In this document: positions 11,932 through 20,602 of the stretch, piece after piece
Numbering within the stretch: the first letter of the stretch is position 1
Layout of the letters: the number at the start of each line of letters is the position of its first letter
Translations under genes and position numbers: made by a program
Source of the DNA: a virus
DNA length: 25,225 nt
Virus record (IMG/VR): IMGVR_UViG_3300042542_001177
Coordinates: 1-25,225 of that record
Direction: 5' to 3' (one strand)
The notes under the pieces: generated by a model
What the model saw: only the letters and a program-made list of their open reading frames with translations
The model's database searches: none
Told to the model about the DNA's origin: nothing

Positions 11932-13884
11932 ATGCCATTAAAAAAGATACCATTACCTCCAGGCTTTGATAAGAATGATACTGCATCTCAAGCAGAAGGT
12001 CGTTGGATTGATGGAGATAATATACGTTTTCAATATGGATCCCCTGAAAAGATAGGTGGTTGGCAACAAATTAATACATCTATATTAGTAGGAGCTGCTA
12101 GAGATATACATTCTTGGTTTGATTTAACAGGCAGACGTTACGTGGCTATTGGAACAAATAAAGTTTTATATGTTCTTTTTGACCAAGTGTTTTATGATAT
12201 CACTCCCCTTGACGCAACTAGAGCTTTAGCTTCTTGCACGTATACTTCTATAACAGGATCAGCAACGGTTACAATTAATAAAAATTCGCATGGATTATTA
12301 GTTGGAGACTTAATTAAATTTACAAGTGCCACGACTCCAGGACCCACTACAACTGGATACACAACAGCAAGTTTTACAACAAATACATTTGAAGTTGTCG
12401 GTGTACCTAATTTAAACACATTTACTATTACTATGGCAACAGTTGAAACTGGAACTGGAGTAACTGGTGGAGGAACATTAGGATTAACACCTTATTATAT
12501 TATAGGTCCTCTTTCAGCAACATTAGCATATGGATGGGGAGCTGGAACATGGAACCTATCTACTTGGGGAACACCACGAACGGTATCTAATACAGATATT
12601 GCAGCAGCAAATTGGTCATTAGATAATTTTGGAGAAAACTTAATAGCAACGATTAAAGAAGGCTCAACATTTGAATGGGACCCAGCAGCAGGTACGGGAG
12701 TTAATACACGTGCAACTATTATAGCGGGCAATCCTACAACTACAGTTTTAACGAGAGTATCGGATAGAGATAGACATTTAATTCATTTTGGAACAGAAAC
12801 AGTTATTGGAACGTCCTCTACACTTGATCCAATGTTTATAAGATTTTCTGATCAAGAAGATATACAAGTATATGAACCAACTTCTACTAATACTGCTGGT
12901 ACATTTAGATTAGATAATGGCAGTAGAATTGTAGCTGCTGTTAAAGGTAAAGATTACATATTAGTTTTAACAGATGAAGCAGCTTATACAATGCAATTTG
13001 TAGGACCTCCTTTTACTTTCAGTATAAGACAAGTTGGATCTAATTGTGGATGTATTGGACAACATGCAGCGATTTTTGTAGACGGTGCTGTTTTCTGGAT
13101 GGGGGATTCTGGTAATTTCTTTGTGTTTGATGGAACAGTTAAAACATTACCTTGTACAGTAGATGATTTTGTATTTACAACAAATGGAGATAGTTTAGGT
13201 ATTAATTTTGTAAATGGTGAAATTGTATATGCAGGACATAATAGTTTATTTAATGAAATTAATTGGTTCTATCCTAAGAATACTTCTACTCAAATAGATA
13301 GAGTTGTTACATATAATTATGAAGAAAAATCTTGGTCTACAGGATCACTTGCAAGAACAACGTATGAGGATGCACATGTTCTTTCAACACCAACGGCTAC
13401 ACAATATTTATCTACCTTAACTCCTAATTCCCCTACTATTAATGGTGTAAGTAATAGTGGTAGTTATGTTTTTGCACACGAAGTTGGAGTTAATGAAGTA
13501 TTAAATTTAGCAACTAATAATACGACAAGTATAGTTATATCTTCTTACATAAGATCAGGAGACTTTGATCTTGATATAGAAGGAGATGGTGAATACTTTA
13601 TTAAAATTAGAAGATTTATTCCTGACTTTAAATATTTAGAAGGTAATGCCAAAGTAACATTATTCTTTAAAGCTTATCCCGCAGATTCAACCACGGCTCA
13701 AGGATTAACGACTATTGGTCCATTTACAATATCTTCAACAACAGATAAGATAGATACACGTGCAAGAGGAAGACTTGCTAGTATTAAAATTGAAAATGAT
13801 GCAATAAATGATAACTGGCGTTATGGGGTATTTAGAGTAGATATACAACCAGACGGCAGAGGCGGAAGTGCTCCACAAACATAA
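11932..13884 (+). CDS. P22 gp10-like tail hub / packaged-DNA stabilisation protein
   Basis: This 650-residue protein begins MPLKKIPLPPGFDKNDTASQ, followed by AEGRWIDGDNIRFQYGSPEKIGGW. That opening is typical of marine homologues of the phage stabilisation (P22 gp10) family. These proteins close the portal channel after packaging and form the tail hub with a beta-propeller. Repeated blade-like segments follow (GRRYVAIGTNKVLYV, KDYILVLTDEAAYTM, AAIFVDGAVFWMGDSGNFFV). A late RARGRLASIKIENDAINDNW segment matches the typical C-terminal strand. It is longer than P22 gp10, with Thr/Gly-rich insertions around residues 100-200. It is the first gene after the promoter-bearing spacer and has no Shine-Dalgarno site. 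Family assignment is good; exact structural role is inferred. Confidence 0.75.
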   Translation: MPLKKIPLPPGFDKNDTASQAEGRWIDGDNIRFQYGSPEKIGGWQQINTSILVGAARDIHSWFDLTGRRYVAIGTNKVLYVLFDQVFYDITPLDATRALASCTYTSITGSATVTINKNSHGLLVGDLIKFTSATTPGPTTTGYTTASFTTNTFEVVGVPNLNTFTITMATVETGTGVTGGGTLGLTPYYIIGPLSATLAYGWGAGTWNLSTWGTPRTVSNTDIAAANWSLDNFGENLIATIKEGSTFEWDPAAGTGVNTRATIIAGNPTTTVLTRVSDRDRHLIHFGTETVIGTSSTLDPMFIRFSDQEDIQVYEPTSTNTAGTFRLDNGSRIVAAVKGKDYILVLTDEAAYTMQFVGPPFTFSIRQVGSNCGCIGQHAAIFVDGAVFWMGDSGNFFVFDGTVKTLPCTVDDFVFTTNGDSLGINFVNGEIVYAGHNSLFNEINWFYPKNTSTQIDRVVTYNYEEKSWSTGSLARTTYEDAHVLSTPTATQYLSTLTPNSPTINGVSNSGSYVFAHEVGVNEVLNLATNNTTSIVISSYIRSGDFDLDIEGDGEYFIKIRRFIPDFKYLEGNAKVTLFFKAYPADSTTAQGLTTIGPFTISSTTDKIDTRARGRLASIKIENDAINDNWRYGVFRVDIQPDGRGGSAPQT

Positions 13885-14060
13885 TGGCTAAAATAAATTT
13901 ATATATACCAGAACCACCACAGGATTATACTGTTGATTCTTTAAGACAAATTAATCAAGCATTAGAAACATTAAAAGATCAATTAAATTTTTCTTTTCAA
14001 GAAGAACTAAAACAAGAAGTAGAAAGAAGCGTTTGGTTTAGTATGAGGTTTGGCTGCTAA
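13884..14060 (+). CDS. 58-residue small virion-region protein
   Basis: A short frame starts in a TAATG overlap after the gp10-like gene and ends with TAA overlapping the next ATG at 14060. The product is MAKINLYIPEPPQDY followed by a helical stretch (SLRQINQALETLKDQLNF) and an ending SVWFSMRFGC. A short IPEPP N-terminus plus one helix is a known style of small podovirus tail-region protein. The one-base overlaps on both sides strongly support coding. The function is unknown. Confidence 0.7.
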   Translation: MAKINLYIPEPPQDYTVDSLRQINQALETLKDQLNFSFQEELKQEVERSVWFSMRFGC

Positions 14061-15292
14061 TGAGTTGTAATAATGTAAATATTGGTAATGGTCAGTTAAT
14101 TACAATCGGTGGTAATAACGTTGATGCATTTGGAAGATTAAGGGTTTCTGAACCTTTGACTATTTTTGACAGTAAAAGTATTATGTCAAAGAATAATTTA
14201 TTTGATGAGTCTACTGCAAATGGTGGAAGTGTTACTTATACAGCTAATAAATCTACAGTTAATTTAAATGTAACAGAAGCAGCTGGATCTAAGACAATAA
14301 GACAAACTAAAAGAGTTATGTCTTATCAACCTGGTAAGTCATTGCTTATTTTTAACACATTCGTAATGAATACTTTAACTGCAAATTTGAAACAAAAGGT
14401 AGGTTTATTTGATGCTAATAACGGAATATTTTTTACAGCAGATGGAACAACACTTAAAATAGTAAGACGTACTTATACATCAGGTGCAGCAGATGATACT
14501 GAAATATCACAATCTAGTTGGAATGGAGATACCTTAAATGGAACTGGTGCAAGTGGATTTACATTAGATGCAACTAAATCTAATATATTATTTATAGATA
14601 TTGAATGGTTAGGTGTTGGATCTGTTAGAGTTGGATTTGTTATTAATGGTCAATTAATTACGGCTCATACTTTTTATAATGCTAATAGTTTAACAACTGT
14701 TTATATGCAAACAGCCAATCTTCCAATTCGTTATGAAATTGAAAGAGCTGGAACATTGACGGCTGGAACTTATACATTACAACAAATATGTTCTTCTTGT
14801 ATTTCTGAAGGTGGTTATCAACCAGAAGGTGTACAACAAATGATTGGTACTGCTAGTTTAGGTGGTGTTAATTTAAGTTCATCTAATACTTTATATAATT
14901 TAGCAACAATAAGAATTAGATCATCAAGACCTTATGCTGTAATAATTCCAGCAGGATATGAAACATCCGCTATATCTAATTCTGATTTTGAAGTTGGATT
15001 ATATTTAAATGCGACTCCATCTAGTGCTTTTTCATATACAAATTATTCAGATAATGTTGAATATGATATAACAGGAACATTAACAATAACGGGAGGTACA
15101 AGAATAGCTGGTTCTTTTTTATCAGGCAAAGGTACTTCTCTTGTAACAGCTTCTGAATCTGGTAATTTTAATTTTTCTTATCAACTAGGGCAAACCATTT
15201 CTGGAACTTCTGATACATTAACTTTAGCAGGAAAAGGTGCTGCTAATAATGATGATATAGTTGGTTTATTAAAATGGTTTGATTTAACATAA
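14060..15292 (+). CDS. Large virion structural protein (tail/fibre-associated)
   Basis: This 410-residue, Thr/Ser/Gly/Asn-rich protein is beta-rich throughout. The segment VDAFGRLRVSEPLTIFDSKS (21-40) is a widespread element in marine phage and T4-like cyanophage virion proteins near the tail. The middle reads like a jelly-roll or lectin-type beta sandwich (FTLDATKSNILFIDIEWLG, VRVGFVINGQLI). It has paired cysteines in QQICSSCISEGGYQPEG. No enzyme motif was seen. It is coupled by one-base overlaps to both neighbours. It is probably a tail spike, fibre or collar component; the precise place in the particle is unknown. Confidence 0.7.
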   Translation: MSCNNVNIGNGQLITIGGNNVDAFGRLRVSEPLTIFDSKSIMSKNNLFDESTANGGSVTYTANKSTVNLNVTEAAGSKTIRQTKRVMSYQPGKSLLIFNTFVMNTLTANLKQKVGLFDANNGIFFTADGTTLKIVRRTYTSGAADDTEISQSSWNGDTLNGTGASGFTLDATKSNILFIDIEWLGVGSVRVGFVINGQLITAHTFYNANSLTTVYMQTANLPIRYEIERAGTLTAGTYTLQQICSSCISEGGYQPEGVQQMIGTASLGGVNLSSSNTLYNLATIRIRSSRPYAVIIPAGYETSAISNSDFEVGLYLNATPSSAFSYTNYSDNVEYDITGTLTITGGTRIAGSFLSGKGTSLVTASESGNFNFSYQLGQTISGTSDTLTLAGKGAANNDDIVGLLKWFDLT

Positions 15293-15630
15293 TGGCTAAT
15301 TATTATAGAAACGCTTTTTACGATCCTACAACAGTATCAGTAATTTCTGTGTATGTTTGTCCATCTAATTCAAGAGCAATTATACAAAACATTCAAGTTA
15401 CAAATGAATCTGGATCTAAAATATTAAAAGCTTCAATTATAGATGCATCAGTAAGTACAACTTATCAAATTGCTTACGCTAGTATATCTGGTCCTACTAT
15501 TTGTAATATTGCAAATGGGCCTATTGTATTAGAAGAAAGCGATTCCATACTATTGCAAACTAATGATACGAATGCTATATCTGCCGTATTATCTATATTA
15601 GAAATGAATAGAAACGATCAAAACGGTTAA
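15292..15630 (+). CDS. Small beta-sandwich virion protein
   Basis: This 112-residue protein begins MANYYRNAFYDPTTVSVISV and continues in short beta segments (NSRAIIQNIQVTNESGSKIL, LEESDSILLQTNDTNAISAV). It resembles small Ig-like or decoration proteins that accompany marine phage fibre genes. It overlaps the previous stop and next start by one base (TAATG). It is possibly a partner of the 410-residue protein. Function is inferred from composition and neighbours only. Confidence 0.65.
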   Translation: MANYYRNAFYDPTTVSVISVYVCPSNSRAIIQNIQVTNESGSKILKASIIDASVSTTYQIAYASISGPTICNIANGPIVLEESDSILLQTNDTNAISAVLSILEMNRNDQNG

Positions 15631-15761
15631 TGGCTAGAAAAGTAAGTAATGGGTCTGGTTCTTTTATTAAACGTACTAATAAAAAAAGACCTGGAAGACA
15701 TTCAAAAAGTCCAAATAAAAGAAATTCTAGAAAAGAATATCGTGGACAAGGTAGACGTTAA
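15630..15761 (+). CDS. 43-residue very basic protein (RPGRHSKSPNK type)
   Basis: A short frame from ATG 15630 (TAATG) to TAA 15759-15761 encodes MARKVSNGSGSFIKRTNKKR, then PGRHSKSPNKRNSRK and EYRGQGRR. The KKRPGRHSKSPNK...YRGQGR signature is a small protein I recognise as recurrent in marine phages, usually annotated hypothetical. With about 17 Lys/Arg in 43 residues and no acidic patch, it could bind nucleic acid or act inside the capsid. That is inference. Confidence 0.7.
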   Translation: MARKVSNGSGSFIKRTNKKRPGRHSKSPNKRNSRKEYRGQGRR

Positions 15762-15779
15762 TAGTATATATTAAATTTT

Positions 15780-15917
15780 ATGTTTTATATTTGGCATACA
15801 TTACTTGTACTATTATTTATAGGCTTTGCATTTTTTATGGGGTATAGACTTGGTAGAAGTAAACCTGTAGAAAGTAAACAAGAAGTTAAAGCAAAATGCC
15901 CAATGGGATTTAATTGA
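15780..15917 (+). CDS. 45-residue single-TM protein
   Basis: A short frame from ATG 15780 to TGA 15915-15917 has one hydrophobic segment (WHTLLVLLFIGFAFFMGY, residues 5-22). A basic stretch RLGRSKPVESK and a C-terminal KCPMGFN follow. The hydrophobic-to-basic switch predicts a membrane protein with its C-terminus inside. It overlaps the next gene by one base (TGATG). Function is unknown; small TM proteins near virion genes may contact the membrane during infection or lysis. Confidence 0.6.
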   Translation: MFYIWHTLLVLLFIGFAFFMGYRLGRSKPVESKQEVKAKCPMGFN

Positions 15918-16138
15918 TGACACAGAAAACAGTAATTATAGATGGAGAAGAAGTTCCAGTATTACCAGCTAAGGCTGAAGAGATTATTAAGAATAAATCT
16001 ACTGGACAAACATATTCAAATTTAGAAGAATTCCATGCTGATGTAGCAAATCCTAACACACCCACAAAAGCAGAAGATTTACAGCAAGACCTTAAAATAA
16101 CAGTTGCATCTTTGACAGTATTTGGTAAAACCAAGTAA
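15917..16138 (+). CDS. 73-residue conserved marine-phage protein
   Basis: ATG 15917 is used rather than the in-frame TTG at 15914, because it overlaps the previous stop by one base. The product MTQKTVIIDGEEVPVLPAKA continues with STGQTYSNLEEFHADVANPN and ends in a QDLKITVASLTVFGKTK strand. A conserved-looking Y-(S/T)-x-L-EE-x-ADV-NP-T pattern is common in small marine phage proteins, whose function I do not know. It has no membrane segment. The stop overlaps the glycosyltransferase start as TAATG, so the two are translationally coupled. Confidence 0.65.
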   Translation: MTQKTVIIDGEEVPVLPAKAEEIIKNKSTGQTYSNLEEFHADVANPNTPTKAEDLQQDLKITVASLTVFGKTK

Positions 16139-17052
16139 TGAACCCATACGGCGGCACCGAAATTCAGGTAGAGTATTTACATAAATACGTATCTAAAGAT
16201 CTTCTTAATAAAGTTCAAATAACAACTTCTGTTCCAGAAAAAGATAAACTAGTAATAGATAAGTCTAATGTACTTTGGGTGCATAATAGTTATGATCAAC
16301 CTAATGTTATGCCTTGGTTTAAAAACAAATTAAATCACGGTAAGTACGATCATTATGTATTTAACTCTCACTGGACTTATGAAAAGTTTAGATATTTTTT
16401 TAGTCTACCTACAGAGTTATGTTCAGTTATTAAAAATGGATTTGATAATGATTTAATTATTAAGACTGATTTTAAACCTAAAGATAAAATAAAACTAGTT
16501 TATACTTCAACACCTTGGCGTGGATTAGATGTACTTCTAGATGCTATGGAACAGATTAAAACAGATAAAGTAGAATTAGATGTTTACTCAAGTACACAGA
16601 TATATGGAGATGCTTTTAAGAATCAAACAGATAAACAGTTTACAGCTTTGTACGATAAAGCAAAATCAATGAAAAATGTAAATTATAAAGGTTATCTACA
16701 CCATAAAGAATTAATGAAAGTATTACATACTTATGATGCTTATGTTCATCCATCTACATTTGAAGAAACTTTTTGTGTAGCTGCCATGGAATCATTAGCA
16801 GCGGGTCTTGTTGTAGTGACCACGGACCTCGGTGCTTTATATGAAACATGTGCTGAGTTTCCAATATATATTCCACACCAGAATAGTAAAAAATTATTAG
16901 CTACTCAATTTGCTTCAGTTATAGATCAATTACCTTCTATATTAAGTAATCCTGATGAAAATAAAATGAAATTTCAGCAACAGTACTATAGACAATTTTA
17001 TCATTGGAATGTAATAAAGACTTATTGGGAGAATTTTTTAAATGGGATTTAA
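16138..17052 (+). CDS. GT4-like (GT-B) glycosyltransferase
   Basis: This 304-residue protein has an N-terminal GGTE loop (residues 5-8) and an acceptor-side WVHNSYDQPNVMPWF segment. NGFDNDLI marks the domain junction. The donor-binding half has VYTSTPWRGLDVLLDAM and AYVHPSTFEETFCVAAMESL. The last contains the EX7E pair E210/E218, diagnostic of GT4-type retaining glycosyltransferases that transfer sugar from an activated donor. It is shorter than typical GT4 enzymes because the first Rossmann domain starts right at the GGTE loop; the same short form is common in phages. It overlaps the next gene, a GT-A enzyme, by 11 bases. The acceptor is unknown; virion proteins or host surface glycans are options. 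Confidence 0.8.
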   Translation: MNPYGGTEIQVEYLHKYVSKDLLNKVQITTSVPEKDKLVIDKSNVLWVHNSYDQPNVMPWFKNKLNHGKYDHYVFNSHWTYEKFRYFFSLPTELCSVIKNGFDNDLIIKTDFKPKDKIKLVYTSTPWRGLDVLLDAMEQIKTDKVELDVYSSTQIYGDAFKNQTDKQFTALYDKAKSMKNVNYKGYLHHKELMKVLHTYDAYVHPSTFEETFCVAAMESLAAGLVVVTTDLGALYETCAEFPIYIPHQNSKKLLATQFASVIDQLPSILSNPDENKMKFQQQYYRQFYHWNVIKTYWENFLNGI

Positions 17053-17869
17053 GCAACCTGTAAGTATCTTTGTAGCAACACCTGTTCATTCAGATGTATC
17101 AATTCATTATTTCAAAGCGTGTTTAGAATTTCAAAAAGAATGTTTTATTAGAAAAATACCTGTAATGTTCCAAGTTATGAAAAGTAGTTTGGTTACACAG
17201 GGAAGACAATTATGTGTATCTGGATTTATGGAATCAAGTTGTACTCATATGTTATTTATAGATTCGGATATATCTTTTAACTATAAAATGATTGAAAGAA
17301 TGATTAACCATGATAAAGAGATTTGTCTTGTTCCATATCCTATTAAGGGAACAGATCACGATAAAGTTAAAGCAAGAATATTAGCTGGGGATACTTTAAG
17401 TCCGCATTTATTAGGCAATCAATATACAATGTCTGTTCCAGATCCTACTAACGTTAAAGTTACTGACGGCTTTATAGAAGTAGAAAGAGGTCCTGCTGGA
17501 TGTATGTTAATTAAGAAAGAAGTAATTCATAAACTTATAAAAGAATATCCAGAATTCACTATTAATCAACATACTTTGATTGATGGTAAATTAGTTAAAA
17601 GAAATCATATGTATAACTTCTTTGATACTTATTGGAATAAAGACGATAAAACTTATACAGGAGAAGATTTTTACTTCTGTAAACTATGTAAACATGCTGG
17701 TATTAAGATGTATGCATTAGTAGATGAATATATATCTCACCATGGAGAATATAGTTATACAGGTAGACTTTTAGATGAATTTAAAAAGACAGACACCTCT
17801 ACTGAAATAGAAGGAAAAACAATCAATAGTGATATAGATCCTAACAGCTCTGATATTGCTAAGAGCTAA
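17042..17869 (+). CDS. GT-A fold glycosyltransferase
   Basis: This 275-residue protein has SIFVATPVHSDVS (8-20) as the nucleotide-binding strand and QGRQLCV near 54. LFIDSDISF (71-79) supplies the DxD motif (D74, D76). TGEDFYFCKLCKHAG (206-220) holds the acceptor-side acid, and HHG (233-235) is a further metal-side motif. This order fits a GT-A/GT2-like transferase seen frequently in marine phages. No membrane segment is visible, so it is probably cytosolic. Co-encoding with a GT-B enzyme suggests two successive sugars on the same acceptor. The last 40 residues are acidic and probably disordered. The terminal bases carry an inverted repeat (17846-17867). Confidence 0.75.
   Translation: MGFKQPVSIFVATPVHSDVSIHYFKACLEFQKECFIRKIPVMFQVMKSSLVTQGRQLCVSGFMESSCTHMLFIDSDISFNYKMIERMINHDKEICLVPYPIKGTDHDKVKARILAGDTLSPHLLGNQYTMSVPDPTNVKVTDGFIEVERGPAGCMLIKKEVIHKLIKEYPEFTINQHTLIDGKLVKRNHMYNFFDTYWNKDDKTYTGEDFYFCKLCKHAGIKMYALVDEYISHHGEYSYTGRLLDEFKKTDTSTEIEGKTINSDIDPNSSDIAKS
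17846..17867 (+). repeat. Inverted repeat at end of glycosyltransferase gene
   Basis: AGCTCT (17846-17851) and AGAGCT (17862-17867) are reverse complements across 10 bases, at the stop codon. No T-run follows, so it is a weak terminator candidate at best. It lies before the 42-base spacer that precedes the ejection-protein genes. Confidence 0.4.
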
Positions 17870-17911
17870 TAAATTCGTTAAAATGGTTAATTAGTTAACT
17901 ATTTATTATAT

Positions 17912-19111
17912 ATGGATCCATTAACAATTGCCCTCGCCATATATGGGGGATATCAAGGATATAAAAGTTCTAAAGGTGGTAGCCCATTAGCAAGAATAGC
18001 GGGTACTGCTTTAGGAGCATACGGTGGATATAATCTAGGATCAGGAATTACAGGTTCGGCAATAGGACAACAATATTTACCATCATTCTTAACAGAAAAA
18101 GTTACACCAGGTATTGGAGATATGTTTAGCGGTATTAATGTATTTAATCCTGCAAACACAGAAACTGCAAATGCAGTTACAAATGCTATAACTAATGAAG
18201 TTCCATTAGGTAATGTTCAAAAAGGTATTGGAGCATTTACTCCTCCAGGAATAGATGATCTTAGTCAAGTTGGTGTGTACCAACCAATACAATCTGTTAC
18301 ACCTTCAGCAGCTACACCTTTTAATATGACTGGCTACGATGATGCTGGACAATATGGAGTAAGACCAGATTATAGAGAAATGCAAAAACCAACTTCATTT
18401 GTGGACAAAGCAACACAAACAGGAAAAGATGCTTACAGTTATTTATTTGAAAAAACAGATCCTAAAACTGGGGAAAAAGTTTTAGATATTGGTAAGACAG
18501 CATTATTTGGAGTACCAGCATTAGCTTATGCTTCAGGTGCTTTTGAAACAGAACCATATGAAAGAAGTATGTTTACATACAATGTAGGTTATCCAGAACT
18601 ATATAGAAGTAGAAAATTTTATACACAAGATCCTAAAACTGGAGAAGTTAGAGAATTGCCACAACAAGATTATATTCCAGAAGAAAGTGCAGCAGCTTCT
18701 GTAACAAAACCAGGAGATAGATTTGGTCCTTACAAAAGAGAAACAATTACTTTGCAACAAGGTGGACTTGCTACTTTAAATCATTTTAAAGATGGTGGAG
18801 TTACTTATTTACCATCAAAAACTATTCATGATGAAGACGATGAAGATAATTATATGAGAACTAATGGTTATGTAGAAGATGATGCTGGTAATGGAGATAA
18901 AGAAGAAGATACAATGTTAGCTCAATTAGCAGACGGAGAATTTGTAACAAGAACAGATGGGGTCTTAGGGGCAGGTATATTAGCAGGAGCTAATCCTAAG
19001 AATGCAAAAGAAATGAGAAAACTAGGAGCAGAATTCTTTTATGAACAACAAAAACGTTTTAAAAGAATTTATGATTTATTAGATGCAAGCAGAAAAGCAA
19101 CAGCACATTGA
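17912..19111 (+). CDS. Putative internal virion / ejection-region protein
   Basis: This 399-residue protein starts MDPLTIALAIYGGYQGYKSS, with a Gly/Ala-rich, mildly hydrophobic N-terminal region (about 1-55) as in proteins that insert into membranes during DNA ejection. The centre is less conserved-looking. Residues 284-296 hold GGLATLNHFKDGG, and an acidic stretch (HDEDDEDN) follows. The C-terminus has MLAQLADGEFVTRTDGVLGAG (335-355) and a helical KEMRKLGAEFFYEQQKRFKRI. That C-terminal LADGEFV element is recurrent in marine podovirus virion proteins. It is the first of a run of large proteins to 24152. The internal-protein role is inferred from composition, order and the shared GG motif. Confidence 0.6.
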   Translation: MDPLTIALAIYGGYQGYKSSKGGSPLARIAGTALGAYGGYNLGSGITGSAIGQQYLPSFLTEKVTPGIGDMFSGINVFNPANTETANAVTNAITNEVPLGNVQKGIGAFTPPGIDDLSQVGVYQPIQSVTPSAATPFNMTGYDDAGQYGVRPDYREMQKPTSFVDKATQTGKDAYSYLFEKTDPKTGEKVLDIGKTALFGVPALAYASGAFETEPYERSMFTYNVGYPELYRSRKFYTQDPKTGEVRELPQQDYIPEESAAASVTKPGDRFGPYKRETITLQQGGLATLNHFKDGGVTYLPSKTIHDEDDEDNYMRTNGYVEDDAGNGDKEEDTMLAQLADGEFVTRTDGVLGAGILAGANPKNAKEMRKLGAEFFYEQQKRFKRIYDLLDASRKATAH

Positions 19112-19571
19112 TAATGTGTCGGTATTGCCGATTAATACCAAAAATACTAAAAGTAAGTTAGACTTAATAGTATTTAAACCGAATGAGGTTGCTGGTGTAT
19201 GGGTCTTAGTTAAAGATCTAATACAAAAAGCTTGTGAGAGGGCAGGATCTTTTGCAGATGCTGAAGATGTAAAAGCGTGGTTAGAAAAAGGAACTATGCA
19301 ATTATGGGTAGCGTTTGATGGTAAAGATAAAAAGATTAAATGTGTTTGTGTTACTGAAATAAGGCAGTATCCTAAATACAAAGTTTGTGACTGTAAAATA
19401 ACAACAGGAACAGACTATAGAAGTTGGGTAGATTTTATGGATAATGTAGTTAATTGGGCAAGATCAATAGGGTGTAAAAAGATGGAAATATTTACAAGAC
19501 CAGGTTGGGAAAAAATTCTTAAACATAAAGGATTTGTAAAAACACATATACAACTAGAGAAACCATTATGA
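19083..19571 (+). CDS. GNAT-like protein, possible internal virion protein A-like
   Basis: This 162-residue protein overlaps the previous gene by 29 bases if ATG 19083 is used. An in-frame GTG at 19116 would remove the overlap and 11 residues. Its sequence (WVLVKDLIQKACERAGSFADA, LWVAFDGKDKKIKCVCVTEI, CDCKITTG, WARSIGCKKMEIFTRPGWEK, LKHKGFVKTHIQLEK) follows the strand-helix order of GNAT acetyltransferases. The GW-K-L-x-x-x-GF ending is like the acyl-CoA-side strand of that fold. Podoviruses such as T7 encode a small GNAT-like protein near their internal virion genes, which matches the context. Enzymatic activity is unproven because the canonical CoA loop is not evident. Confidence 0.6.
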   Translation: MQAEKQQHIDNVSVLPINTKNTKSKLDLIVFKPNEVAGVWVLVKDLIQKACERAGSFADAEDVKAWLEKGTMQLWVAFDGKDKKIKCVCVTEIRQYPKYKVCDCKITTGTDYRSWVDFMDNVVNWARSIGCKKMEIFTRPGWEKILKHKGFVKTHIQLEKPL

Positions 19572-20602
19572 TTGATTTAAAAAATATTACATTAAAAGAA
19601 AAAATAGATTTATTTAAAATACTTTACAAAGAAATTTCTGGTAAAGGTATTGAGGGAGATACTGAACTTGCTCATATTAATGAATTTGAAGTTAGACTTC
19701 TTAAAATGTATGGTGGTGCTGGAACTATCAATGAAGAGACAGGATTACGACAATATCTTGGTGGTGGTGGTGGAGGTGGACAACAATCTGCTCCAGATAC
19801 AACTACTCAATTTGTTAGAGAAGCTCCAGGTATTGAAGAACGTAAAATTGAATTAATGGATATAGCACGTAGTGCTGCAGAAAAACCATTATATGCAAAC
19901 GTACCAGATGTTAGAGTTGCTGGTCTTGGTGCACTAGAACAACAAGGCATTCAACAAGCTGGAACAACTGGTGTTGGTGCTCCAACTACTCAAGCAGGTA
20001 TTGGTTCCGTATTACAAGCACAAGCAGGTCCAAACATTTCTCAATTTTATAATCCATATCAATCATATGTATTAGATGAAATTAATAGACAAGCTCAAAT
20101 GGCACAAAATCAATTATCTGGACAAGCTATTCAAGCTGGTGCATTTGGTGGTGGAAGAGAAGGTGTACAAAGAGCTGAACAAGAAAGAGCAAGACTTGGA
20201 GCAGTTGGACAAGCTCAACAACAAGGTTTTCAAACTGCATTAGGTGCCGCACAAAATCAACAACAAATTGGTTTACAAGCTGGACAACAATTAGGACAAC
20301 TTGGTGTTCAACAACAAGCTATGTCACAAGCTGATATAAATCAATTAATGGCTGGTGGTGGATTACAAAGACAACTTACACAACAAGCATTAGATGCTGA
20401 AAGACAATCTGCATTACAAAAAGCTACTGAACCTTTACAAAGAGTAGAGTTTTTATCAAACGTATATGCTGCTGGTCCTAAATCAACTTCAGGAATTACA
20501 GCTGCAACGGCTCCAACAACAAGTCCTTTAGCACAATCTTTAGGTAGTGGTTTAGGAGCGTATGCTACGTATCAAGCATTACAACCTAAGGCTACTGCAT
20601 AA
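19568..20602 (+). CDS. Gln/Ala-rich putative ejection protein
   Basis: This 344-residue protein has a charged N-terminal part with GDTELAHINEFEVRLLKMYG (30-49), then GGAGTINEETGLRQYL, a marine-phage element usually ending TGLPEFF or similar. A run of seven Gly (65-71) follows. The main body is extremely rich in Gln, Ala and Gly (FYNPYQSYVLDEINRQAQM, GQAIQAGAFGGGREGVQ, AQQQGFQTALGAAQNQQQIG), ending LGAYATYQALQPKATA. This helical, low-complexity type is typical of podovirus internal virion (DNA-ejection) proteins. It overlaps the previous gene as ATGA and the next as TAATG. Precise equivalence to T7 gp14/gp15/gp16 cannot be claimed from composition. Confidence 0.65.
   Translation: MIDLKNITLKEKIDLFKILYKEISGKGIEGDTELAHINEFEVRLLKMYGGAGTINEETGLRQYLGGGGGGGQQSAPDTTTQFVREAPGIEERKIELMDIARSAAEKPLYANVPDVRVAGLGALEQQGIQQAGTTGVGAPTTQAGIGSVLQAQAGPNISQFYNPYQSYVLDEINRQAQMAQNQLSGQAIQAGAFGGGREGVQRAEQERARLGAVGQAQQQGFQTALGAAQNQQQIGLQAGQQLGQLGVQQQAMSQADINQLMAGGGLQRQLTQQALDAERQSALQKATEPLQRVEFLSNVYAAGPKSTSGITAATAPTTSPLAQSLGSGLGAYATYQALQPKATA

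Noticed and set aside
15758-15774. TTAATA/TATTAA hairpin followed by T-rich bases as a terminator
   Set aside because: The stem is six A/T pairs only and the downstream tract is interrupted; too weak to call.
19650-19856. Leu-rich 68-codon frame inside the Gln-rich ejection gene
   Set aside because: It lies fully within a well-supported gene in another frame, with no junction or ribosome-site support.
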